Below are positions 53,144 to 60,501 of a DNA stretch of 64,000 nucleotides, piece by piece; the stretch's first letter is position 1; each line of letters starts with the position of its first letter. A model generated the notes under the pieces. It saw nothing but the letters and a program-made list of their open reading frames with translations. It was not told where the DNA came from and ran no database searches. This DNA comes from CALNYZ01 sp942490945. GTDB lineage: Bacteria; Pseudomonadota; Gammaproteobacteria; UBA6429; Thiohalophilaceae. The stretch lies in the NCBI GenBank assembly GCA_942490945.1, contig CALNYZ010000017.1, positions 372,001-436,000 of the forward strand, in the 5' to 3' direction. Made by a program: the position numbers and the translations under genes.

Positions 53144-54160
53144 ATGCCCGAATCCACATACAGAGTTCAGCAACCCGCCACGCTACCCTTATCGCAACAG
53201 CTATTGGTGTTGCTGGCCGATGGCCAGTTTCACTCGGGTGAAGAACTTGGACAAACGCTGACAATTTCACGCACGGCGATTTGGAAACAATTGCATAACA
53301 TACAGGACAAATATCAGCTTCAGCTGCACGCAGTTAGAGGAAAAGGATATCGATTGTCGACTCCAATTGAGCTTGTTGATCCGCAGTTACTAAATCAACT
53401 TGTTAATAACAAGAATAAATCTCTCATTAATAATATTCATTCATTCATCGAACTCGAGTCTACAAACCAGTGGTTACTGGAGCAACTTCGACACGATGAT
53501 ATTCACGGCGTGGTTTGTCATGCGGAATTTCAATCGGCAGGACGAGGTCGGCGACAACGCGAATGGTACTCGCCGCTGGGCTGTAATCTGTACTTTTCAA
53601 TCGGCTGGCGATTTGATTCTCAACTTGCCGCACTGGCGGGGCTGAGCTTGACAATCGGTGTTGCTATTGCCAGCGCACTGCAACAGCTTGGATTAAAAAA
53701 TGTCGGATTAAAATGGCCGAATGATATTTATGTGAATAATAAAAAACTGGCAGGAATACTGATTGAGGTCCGCGGTGAATCAAATGGGCCTGCCACGGCA
53801 ATTATCGGTATCGGCATTAATATCGATATGCCAGAACATGGCAGCAACAAGATTGATCAGGCATGGACCGATCTCCATCGGCAAGGTCTACAAGAACTTT
53901 CCAGAAATGAAATATTAGCTGCCTGCCTGAATAGTCTGGCCCGGCATCTCGAAGCATTTGCACAAACCAGTCGGCTGGAACAACAGCAGTTGTGGCAACA
54001 ATATGATATTTTACTTAATCAACAGATTGTTATTGATGACAATAACGCTCGATATCACGCCATCGCAAGAGGCATCGATACTGACGGCAGTCTGACTATC
54101 GAGGTCGATGGTAAAATCAGACATCTGCATGCAGGCGACGTCAGTCTGAAGTTAGGTTAA
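53144..54160 (+). CDS. birA: BirA, biotin-protein ligase and bio repressor
   Basis: The 338-aa protein has an N-terminal winged helix (HSGEELGQTLTISRTAIWKQ, then VRGKGYRL) and the ligase domain with SAGRGRRQREWYSPLGCNLY and LKWPNDIYVNNKKLAGILIE. The winged helix shows it is the bifunctional type that represses biotin genes as well as biotinylating carboxylase subunits. It lies before coaX, its usual partner in gammaproteobacteria. Confidence 0.96.
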   Translation: MPESTYRVQQPATLPLSQQLLVLLADGQFHSGEELGQTLTISRTAIWKQLHNIQDKYQLQLHAVRGKGYRLSTPIELVDPQLLNQLVNNKNKSLINNIHSFIELESTNQWLLEQLRHDDIHGVVCHAEFQSAGRGRRQREWYSPLGCNLYFSIGWRFDSQLAALAGLSLTIGVAIASALQQLGLKNVGLKWPNDIYVNNKKLAGILIEVRGESNGPATAIIGIGINIDMPEHGSNKIDQAWTDLHRQGLQELSRNEILAACLNSLARHLEAFAQTSRLEQQQLWQQYDILLNQQIVIDDNNARYHAIARGIDTDGSLTIEVDGKIRHLHAGDVSLKLG

Positions 54161-54203
54161 GCTACCCAATATATGAACAGCAACTTGCCAGGTTAATATA
54201 CCA

Positions 54204-54983
54204 ATGCACTTATTGATTGATGCGGGTAATACGCGAATAAAATTTACGCTTGCAGCAGGTGAGAAGCTTGTTACTGTGTTTCACTGTGACTTCAAAACGG
54301 CAAGTGGTCAGGCTTTAAAAGAACAGGCTGCTACATTAGAAACGGAAAATCTGGACGCGATCTGGCTGGCCAGCACACTTGGGCCACAAAAAACAGCAAC
54401 GTTACATTCCAACCTGACGCAACTCTGGCCCGACGTTGCCGTAAAGATTATTTCAAATAATTCACAAGGCGATTTAATTCAGCATTGTTATGCGGAGCCC
54501 GAGAAATTGGGTATCGACAGATTGCTGGCAATGATTGGCGTACAAACAAAATACCAGACACCTGCCTTGATATTCGATATGGGTACCGTCATCACTGCTG
54601 ATTTGTTAATGAACAAACAGCACATAGGTGGCTGGTTAACTCCCGGGCTCGCAACCCTGAAAGCCAGCCTGCTCGACATCGACAATATTGTCGCAGGCAC
54701 TAACCAGTCAGCTTCAGAAGCGTTATCTTCACCCTTTGGCAACTCGACTATCCGCTGCGTTGAATCCGGGTGTCATGCAACCGTTGTGGGATTTCTTGAA
54801 CAGGCTATTTTGAAATCACGGCAGACCTTTGCCGAACCATACACTATATATATTACTGGTGGTGATGCTGAACAATTTGCTAACATCCTCTCCATGCCCA
54901 CGCTACACCTGCCGAATCTGGTATTTGAAGGAATGCAGTATCTGACAAGGCAACATTCACCCAGTAATATGGAAACAGTTTAA
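54204..54983 (+). CDS. coaX: CoaX, type III pantothenate kinase
   Basis: The 259-aa protein has the ASKHA-fold motifs of CoaX: LIDAGNTRIKF at the N-terminus, EKLGIDRLLAMIG, the FDMGTVITADL phosphate-binding segment and GGWLTPGLATLKASL. It phosphorylates pantothenate, the first step of coenzyme A synthesis. Its stop is 2 nt before the next gene. Confidence 0.93.
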   Translation: MHLLIDAGNTRIKFTLAAGEKLVTVFHCDFKTASGQALKEQAATLETENLDAIWLASTLGPQKTATLHSNLTQLWPDVAVKIISNNSQGDLIQHCYAEPEKLGIDRLLAMIGVQTKYQTPALIFDMGTVITADLLMNKQHIGGWLTPGLATLKASLLDIDNIVAGTNQSASEALSSPFGNSTIRCVESGCHATVVGFLEQAILKSRQTFAEPYTIYITGGDAEQFANILSMPTLHLPNLVFEGMQYLTRQHSPSNMETV

Positions 54984-54985
54984 CG

Positions 54986-55630
54986 ATGCGCTGGTTGTTA
55001 TACGCACTAATACTTGCAAACCTGAGCTTTTTTGTCTGGCACTACAATAACGTCGATCGTCCACATAGTACTGCCGTATCCAGCGAACATGAAGCGGCAG
55101 TCAAATTAATTCTGCTCAATGAAAAAGTAACACCTGATGCAAATGCGATGACCAGTTATGCCTGTTATAGCCTCGGCCCGTTCACACTGAAAAAAGAAGT
55201 CAGCAGCGCCATTGACCGACTTGCCGCATGGAAAATTACCGCCACCAGTCGGGTACAAAAGCTTGCTATCAAGGGATACTGGGTCATGCTGCCGCCTGCT
55301 AAAAACCGTGCCGCTGCAAATAAAAATATCACCAAATTAAAAGAGTTAAATATTAAGGATTATTTCCTGGTAACGACAGGTTCCAAAAAATACGCTATAT
55401 CACTGGGTGTGTATTCCAAATCGATCTCAGCCAGGCGACGTCTTGATGCAATGAAGAAGCTCAGCTTAAATCCGGAAATAGAAACAGTCGATCTGCCACG
55501 TCGACAATACTGGCTGGATTGGCCAAAAGCCTCGGCGACATTAAGTGCCGAAAATCTTGCCGAGCTGCAAAATACGTTTAAGGATATAGGTCAGGTCGAG
55601 CGTCAGTGTCAGTCAAAAGACACGCCTTGA
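54986..55630 (+). CDS. SPOR-like membrane-anchored protein
   Basis: The 214-aa protein has one N-terminal membrane helix (WLLYALILANLSFFVW). A C-terminal stretch resembles a SPOR fold: ACYSLGPFTLKKEVSSAIDR, VQKLAIKGYWVMLPPA, KYAISLGVYSKSISARRRLD. SPOR domains bind denuded glycan strands at the septum. In relatives such as Pseudomonas a similar gene follows coaX and precedes the tRNA-tuf cluster. A perfect 14-bp palindrome (ACCCGGATCCGGGT) lies just after it at 55644-55657. Confidence 0.75.
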   Translation: MRWLLYALILANLSFFVWHYNNVDRPHSTAVSSEHEAAVKLILLNEKVTPDANAMTSYACYSLGPFTLKKEVSSAIDRLAAWKITATSRVQKLAIKGYWVMLPPAKNRAAANKNITKLKELNIKDYFLVTTGSKKYAISLGVYSKSISARRRLDAMKKLSLNPEIETVDLPRRQYWLDWPKASATLSAENLAELQNTFKDIGQVERQCQSKDTP

Positions 55631-55785
55631 TATATTCCTTTCAACCCGGATCCGGGTCAGCGTGGATCAAGAAATAGCCGTGGAAATTGGCTAAATTAGG
55701 TTTGCATAGGCAAATCAATGTGGCTAGAATTCGCACCTGCTCAAATAGTGCTGATTTAGCATAATTTGGGTATACATTTTTATAC

Positions 55786-56133
55786 GCCGGTATAGCTCAG
55801 CTGGTAGAGCAACTGACTTGTCAAAAGGCAACTTCAATCGGAAACGATTGTCGAAAATCGGGTGAATTCAGGGAAACCTCAGCGGATCAAGCCGGAGGCA
55901 ATCCTGAGCCAAGCCAGGCCAAGGGTATCTATTAAATTGATAATTATTAATTTGATAAATAGTAGCCTGGAAGGTGCAGAGACTAAGGGGTGAGTAACCT
56001 AGCGATAAGCCCCTCTAGAGCGCCCGACACCCTAACAGATTATGATGAGGGTGATGATATAGTCCAGTCCTGCAAGAAATTGTTGGTTAACTGAATCAGT
56101 AGGTCCGGGGTTCGACTCCTCGTGCCGGCACCA
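55786..56133 (+). tRNA. tRNA-Thr (anticodon UGU) interrupted by a group I intron
   Basis: The exons 55786-55821 and 56094-56133 join to a 76-nt cloverleaf. It has acceptor GCCGGTA/TGCCGGC, D-arm GCTC/GAGC, anticodon stem ACTGA/TCAGT with loop CTTGTAA, T-arm CGGGG/CCTCG with TTCGACT, discriminator A and encoded CCA. The anticodon and arms match gammaproteobacterial tRNA-Thr(UGU). The intron breaks the loop between anticodon base 36 and base 37. It is expected to be the only source of this isoacceptor in the window; the GGU isoacceptor is at 48847-48922. Confidence 0.95.
55822..56093 (+). ncRNA. Group I self-splicing intron in tRNA-Thr
   Basis: This 272-nt insert has a full group I core. P1: exon TTGT with GCAA at the intron start, ending in the required U-G pair. 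P2: CAATCG/CGATTG (55835-55850) with a GAAA loop. P3: 55858-55864 with 56021-56027. P4: 55869-55872 with 55903-55906. P6: CCAGGC/GCCTGG (55914-55919, 55965-55970). P7: GACTA (55981-55985) with TAGTC (56060-56064). P8: CACCCT/AGGGTG (56028-56033, 56048-56053). P9: GCAA/TTGT around GAAA. The last base is G. A hairpin between P7 and P3' (55986-56014, AGGGG/CCCCT) resembles P7.1 of subgroup IA. There is no reading frame for a homing endonuclease. Confidence 0.93.
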
Positions 56134-56176
56134 TTTTTCACTACCTATAAGCTTGAATCACGCTTAAGGAACCTTT

Positions 56177-56917
56177 TTATTTCGTGTGCGTCTTGCCCTT
56201 CCCCTGCGATACCAGATATAAGGTGTGTTTGCATTTCAAGTGAATGCTGCCGCGGCCTAACTGAATACATCGTTTGTGCTCAAATTCCTTGAGGATACGA
56301 CTGACCATTTCACGCGTGGTGCCCAACTCATGTGCCAGATCGCAATGTGTAATGGCAATCGGCCGACCGCAGGATCGCTCGAATTGATCATTGAGCCAAA
56401 CCGCTACTCGTAAGTCCAGTCTGTCGAACGCCAGACCCGCAACCAGATTAATCATGTTTGACAATCTTTCAGTCAAAGTACGTAGCACGTAGTTTCGAAA
56501 ACTGCTCGAGGTAGACAGGGTATTATGAAAATCGTGTTTCGAGATGATCAGCCCGCGCATTGCGGTTTCAGTTTGCGCCATAATGGGATAAGAAATACCA
56601 TTCACCAGATTGTTCAGGTTATGCACGCATAACTGTCCGGGCTCCACGCGATATAAGGTAACTTCGCGGCCTTCGTCAGAATCTTTATATACACGCACCC
56701 GCCCTTCGATAATAAACATCAAATGCTCACATTCCATGGACTCATGAAACATGATGGTGCCTGCATCAAAACTGTGAATACGCGCCTTGGCCAGCATCGC
56801 CCAACAATCATCATCGGCATTGTCGATGAGGTCAGGATAGCCTGCCAGTAACTTCTTCAGTGTCACGCAATCTTGCGTGTCGGCAATACTGGCAGCTTTT
56901 AAAGCCGGTGCGGTCAT
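56177..56917 (-). CDS. Crp/Fnr family transcription regulator
   Basis: The 246-aa protein has an N-terminal cyclic-nucleotide-type beta barrel (FDAGTIMFHESMECEHLMFI, IEGRVRVYKDSDEGREVTLY). A C-terminal helix-turn-helix follows (ITHCDLAHELGTTREMVSRI, then LKEFEHKRCI). The four-Cys iron-sulfur motif of Fnr is missing, so it is not an O2 sensor of that type; the effector is unknown. It lies downstream of the FadL-like gene, with a terminator between them, and only 44 nt after the tRNA-Thr on the other strand. Confidence 0.9.
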   Translation of the reverse strand: MTAPALKAASIADTQDCVTLKKLLAGYPDLIDNADDDCWAMLAKARIHSFDAGTIMFHESMECEHLMFIIEGRVRVYKDSDEGREVTLYRVEPGQLCVHNLNNLVNGISYPIMAQTETAMRGLIISKHDFHNTLSTSSSFRNYVLRTLTERLSNMINLVAGLAFDRLDLRVAVWLNDQFERSCGRPIAITHCDLAHELGTTREMVSRILKEFEHKRCIQLGRGSIHLKCKHTLYLVSQGKGKTHTK

Positions 56918-57135
56918 GTTGCTCTCCCTCTTGTTAGCTGATGAGCAGGATAATAGTCATTATCTGGAAGTGATTAATCCTAATCCCCGTGCGGGAATAT
57001 GTACAGTATTTTGGCAGGGTTACCTGATGTCCTCTGTGATAAAAGGTACATAAGGACAAATGGCTGAATCGTGATAATCTTAAGTAATAACAAGAGTTTA
57101 GCGTTTAAGGCTAACCTAAGCAGAGGTATAGAAGC

Positions 57136-57169
57136 AAAAATACCCGGATCAGGCTGACTGATCCGGGTA
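57136..57169 (-). terminator. Intrinsic terminator after the FadL-like gene
   Basis: A perfect 11-bp stem (57142-57152 with 57158-57168, ACCCGGATCAG/CTGATCCGGGT) around a 5-nt loop is followed on the minus strand by TATTTTTG. It lies 23 nt after the FadL stop. The rest of 56918-57135 shows no gene and should hold the promoter of the Crp-family gene. Confidence 0.88.
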
Positions 57170-57191
57170 CCAGCATCAACTTCGACTGATA

Positions 57192-58451
57192 CTAGAATTT
57201 CCAACCATATGCCAATCCCATCGAATTTTGAGACATGGTTAAATTCGCACTACCACTTTGGCCATTGACGTTCGTATTACCGTTAACTGTATTTTCCAAT
57301 GCGTGCATAAAGAAGAATGACAACTCAGATTTATTTTCTAATACATAAGTTCCACCCAAGGTGATGTGCTCTTCAATTACAGCTGGAGCAACCAGGTTAA
57401 ATGATGTGTCATCTGCGCCTATTGGTTGATCAGTAATGCTATATCCAACACGTAACTGGAAAGAGGGGGCAATTTGATAATCCATTCCCAATTTGTATAC
57501 TGTCATATCATCCCAACCAAAACCACGACCATTACTTTCACCAAGCGCACCTGTTCCGTTACCTGTCCCGTTTGGATTTGCAATTGATGCCACTTCGGAA
57601 TAATTAATTTGTTGAACATCAAACATAACGTTCATTTTCGGTGTAGCGGCGAACTTTAACCCGATAGTCCAGTTAGAAGGAATGTCAAAATCGCCTTGTT
57701 CAGCAAATAAATCGTGATATTTAGTGAACTCCGACATTTCTGATCTTGTTTGATAAGCAACTCCTAAAGTAAAGGCATCAGATATTTTACCCAGCCACCC
57801 AACTTTGACGCTGTAACCAGTTGATGTGTCTTTGCCTTCATCAGTCAGATTGGCTGTATTACTATCCGGTGTAAAGGGTGCGAAATTCTCTAAGCCATAA
57901 GCTTCAAATGTCTGATAAATAAGATTCAATGACACGCCAAATGTATGATTCTCATTTACTTTCATCGCGAAAGTGGGCGCAATGAAGAGTTGCGCAAGAT
58001 CAACTCCTGTATTTGTACCAGTAGTACTGGCGTATGGTGCGCTCGCATAACGTGTATTCATCCCGCCATTACCGTATACAGCTACACCCCACGACATATC
58101 GTTGTTAATTGTATTACTGTATCCAAACTCAGGGATTAGAAACGCGCTGTCTCCATCGCCATCATGGTTTACATTATCATAACGAGTGGTAGCATCTCGC
58201 ATTGGTTGGAAATAATCCGCACCAAAATCGAGGCGGTCTCCCAATGATTGCATAACTGCGGGATTTGTTGCAGTTGAAAGCGTGCCTTGTGGTGACGCAA
58301 CGCCAACACCAGCCATACCTTTGTGTTTTACACCATAACCATGTGCAAAATACCCATTGGTCGCTTGCGCGGTAAACGGAACCATCAGTGCCAGCGTAAT
58401 CGCAGGGATCGTGGTATACGCGCATTTTTTGGTAAATTGTGTAAGCTTCAT
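57192..58451 (-). CDS. FadL/OmpP1/TodX-family outer-membrane channel
   Basis: ATG 58451, with GGAGG 7 nt upstream, gives 419 aa; the frame stays open further up, into the dsrE2-like gene. A signal peptide (ITLALMVPFTAQA) is followed by TNGYFAHGYGVKHKGMAGVG, the plug/N-terminal signature of FadL-type transporters. A 14-strand-type barrel ends in LAYGWKF with a C-terminal aromatic. FadL proteins move long-chain fatty acids or other hydrophobic compounds across the outer membrane. It follows the DsrE2-like gene by 37 nt and is probably in one transcript with it. Confidence 0.9.
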   Translation of the reverse strand: MKLTQFTKKCAYTTIPAITLALMVPFTAQATNGYFAHGYGVKHKGMAGVGVASPQGTLSTATNPAVMQSLGDRLDFGADYFQPMRDATTRYDNVNHDGDGDSAFLIPEFGYSNTINNDMSWGVAVYGNGGMNTRYASAPYASTTGTNTGVDLAQLFIAPTFAMKVNENHTFGVSLNLIYQTFEAYGLENFAPFTPDSNTANLTDEGKDTSTGYSVKVGWLGKISDAFTLGVAYQTRSEMSEFTKYHDLFAEQGDFDIPSNWTIGLKFAATPKMNVMFDVQQINYSEVASIANPNGTGNGTGALGESNGRGFGWDDMTVYKLGMDYQIAPSFQLRVGYSITDQPIGADDTSFNLVAPAVIEEHITLGGTYVLENKSELSFFFMHALENTVNGNTNVNGQSGSANLTMSQNSMGLAYGWKF

Positions 58452-58488
58452 AAACTTTCCTCCAGATAAAACTTTTTTTGTTGTTAAA

Positions 58489-58965
58489 TTAAATATATAA
58501 GCAAACGTCAGATTCGCCGGCAAATTCAAAGAAAGTCGCGGCACCACCATAGTCAATGCCACTTAGAAAATCTTTGGTATCCATATCGAACAGGTCCACT
58601 GTCATTTGACAGGCAATCATTTTCACTTCAGCTTCATGGCAAAGCGACCGCAGTTCTTCGACACTCGCGACGCCTTTTTTCTTCATCTTGGCTTTCATCA
58701 TCATGGTCATGATGGCTTCCATACCGGGGATGGCTGTACCAATAACCGGGAACCATTTATCCATTCCCATCGGCATCGGCATGCCGGGATTTCCCAGTGG
58801 CGAGACTTTTAAGCTGAGATCTTTTTTCAGCAATTGCAGGCCATAAAAGGTAAAAAAGATTTGTACCTCATAACCCAATGCCGCCGCAGTGGATGCTAAT
58901 ATAAAAGGCGGATACGCCCAGTCCAAAGTGCCCTTTGTGGCAATAATGGCAAGTTTCTTTTCCAT
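58489..58965 (-). CDS. DsrE2-like (DsrE/DsrF/DrsH family) protein
   Basis: ATG 58965 with GGGAG 5 nt upstream gives 158 aa. It begins MEKKLAIIATKGTLDWAYPP and has the membrane-like stretch ILASTAAALGYEVQIFFTFY, a Met/Pro-rich linker and VKMIACQMTVDLFDM. The single Cys in ACQM is the conserved sulfur-accepting residue of DsrE2 proteins. Such proteins take part in sulfur transfer with TusA and rhodaneses. Neither partner is encoded nearby; pairing with a FadL-like channel is unusual. Confidence 0.82.
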   Translation of the reverse strand: MEKKLAIIATKGTLDWAYPPFILASTAAALGYEVQIFFTFYGLQLLKKDLSLKVSPLGNPGMPMPMGMDKWFPVIGTAIPGMEAIMTMMMKAKMKKKGVASVEELRSLCHEAEVKMIACQMTVDLFDMDTKDFLSGIDYGGAATFFEFAGESDVCLYI

Positions 58966-59407
58966 TCTCACTCCCGCTTAATTTTGTGCATTAATTATGA
59001 ACGAATTAAATCACGATACCCCGTGTCGATCTGTACGTTTGGTTACTTAAACTGAATTACCTTTAAAGTATTGATAAATAGCATAAGGAAAGATGATCCA
59101 GATCAGTTTTATCATTGCCAGGAATCCGGTGATATAAATGTCTGGTAAATTTAAAAATTAATCGTTCTAGTCCATAAAAAGGGCTTCGAGAGAGGCACTA
59201 ATGTCCGTAGTCCATGCAGGGTAGAGAAGCAACTACTGAACAGAAACTTTTTACGGATAAAAAAAATCCCCGACATTTCGTATCGAGGATTCTGTATTTG
59301 ACCAGAACAAGTAATGCCTGTTTCATGAGACCTTATAATACCCGAAGTTATACCAGGTTACATCCTACACTGTTGGACGATGAATGCCTGATAAGACAAG
59401 AATTTTA
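58966..59407. other. Intergenic region with a relic of the rrn-proximal repeat
   Basis: No gene is supported. Around 59180-59330 lie pieces similar to the 60.5-61.4 kb repeat array: GTAGTCCATGC, a diverged terminator (59258-59291) and GTATTTGACCAGAACAAG. They read in the same direction as in the array, but with many changes. The terminator lies about 117 nt after the PEP-CTERM gene and probably ends its transcript. Confidence 0.6.
59258..59291 (-). terminator. Intrinsic terminator after the PEP-CTERM gene
   Basis: On the minus strand ATCCTCGATA (59290-59281) pairs with TGTCGGGGAT (59275-59266) around CGAAA and is followed by eight Ts. It is a diverged copy of the terminators in the array at 60.5-61.4 kb. 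Confidence 0.8.
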
Positions 59408-60340
59408 TCAGGCTTTTCTAATTTTTATCCGGGAGACAAACAATCCAACCAAACCAATACTTAGCAATAGCAAGGTTGATGGCTCAGATACAGAAACGCT
59501 GCTCGCTATAAAAATATCACGCCCACCACCTGCAACATCACGTGAAAAATATAACGCGCTGCCATCTGCCGTGATAAAGGGTGATGCCTCGAATACGCCG
59601 GTATTAATATTTGCACCCAAAGCTTGAGGCGTTCCCCATGCATCAAATATCGAGTTTCGTTGTGAAACGAATATATCTCCGGATGGAGAGTGATGAAAAT
59701 ACAGAGATAATTCATCTGCAGAGATACTGGGCTGCATGTCAAAACCGGATGAGTTAACTACCGAACCCAGATTTGAGACACTTCCCCATGCGTCGGACGT
59801 GCTGGCACGTTGTGCCATGAAGATATCAGCTGCGCCAGAACCGCCTCTGTCTGACTGAAAATATATGCGTAATCCATCATTCGATAAATGTGCACCACCT
59901 TCATCAAAAGGGGAATTCAAACCCAAAATTGTAGCAGGACTACTCCATGCATCAGTAATTGAGTTCCGGGTAGACATGAACAAATCAGAGTTACCATTCC
60001 GGTTGGAATTGAAAATAAGTGTCAGTCCATCGGATGATAAAGTTGGTGCCCGGTCGTCAAATGCGCTATTTATAGTAGCGCCCAGATTCGTTGCCATCCC
60101 CCAAGTACCACTTGTCGTGGAACGTGTTGACATCCATAAATCCATGTTGCCCTGGTTACCGGGGCGATTTGAGTGCCAGATTAATGTCAATCCATCCGCA
60201 GAGAGCTCTGCTCCAGAACTAATCGCGCCAGCGTAATTTACGTTTGAACCTAAATTAACCGGATTATTAAAAACAGGAATCGCCAAACTTGGCAGACTGT
60301 ACATTACAAATATTAACGAAAGTAATAATTTCGATTTCAT
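59408..60340 (-). CDS. PEP-CTERM anchored beta-propeller (PD40/TolB-like) protein
   Basis: ATG 60340 (GGGGAG 8 nt upstream) gives 310 aa; an in-frame GTG lies 3 codons earlier. A signal peptide is followed by five repeats of the type LSADGLTLIWHSNRPGNQGN with Ser/Asn-Arg turns, as in TolB/PD40 propeller blades. The C-terminus is a sorting signal: SEPSTLLLLSIGLVGLF, then a basic end RIKIRKA. PEP-CTERM proteins are processed by an exosortase and usually belong to exopolysaccharide-associated export. No exosortase gene is in the window. The gene lies between two terminator-bearing repeat regions and looks like an accessory insertion. Confidence 0.85.
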   Translation of the reverse strand: MKSKLLLSLIFVMYSLPSLAIPVFNNPVNLGSNVNYAGAISSGAELSADGLTLIWHSNRPGNQGNMDLWMSTRSTTSGTWGMATNLGATINSAFDDRAPTLSSDGLTLIFNSNRNGNSDLFMSTRNSITDAWSSPATILGLNSPFDEGGAHLSNDGLRIYFQSDRGGSGAADIFMAQRASTSDAWGSVSNLGSVVNSSGFDMQPSISADELSLYFHHSPSGDIFVSQRNSIFDAWGTPQALGANINTGVFEASPFITADGSALYFSRDVAGGGRDIFIASSVSVSEPSTLLLLSIGLVGLFVSRIKIRKA

Positions 60341-60459
60341 TTCCCCCACTCCCCATACTTCTACGAATATTATGTATGAACTTTATCACATTAATTTAGT
60401 AGTAAATACCTCAAGTTGTGCCACGGCCGAGAGCGGCGAAGTATCGAGACTGAAATAAG

Positions 60460-60494
60460 AAAAGCCCCGTACACTTTCGAATACGGGGCTTTGG
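60460..60494. terminator. Strong bidirectional terminator closing the rrn repeat array
   Basis: AAAGCCCCGTA pairs with TACGGGGCTTT around a 10-nt loop, with A-rich and T-rich flanks on both sides. It can stop minus-strand transcripts that pass the array and plus-strand transcription toward it. Between it and the PEP-CTERM gene start (60341-60459) no gene is seen. Confidence 0.8.
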
Positions 60495-60501
60495 TATTAA
60501 A

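Noticed and set aside
55644..55657. 14-bp perfect palindrome ACCCGGATCCGGGT as a terminator of the birA-coaX transcript
   Set aside because: It has no loop and no U-run, so it cannot be called an intrinsic terminator; its role, if any, is unknown.
59214..59627. 137-codon plus-strand frame over the end of the PEP-CTERM gene
   Set aside because: It overlaps the well-supported propeller gene on the other strand and crosses a terminator hairpin.
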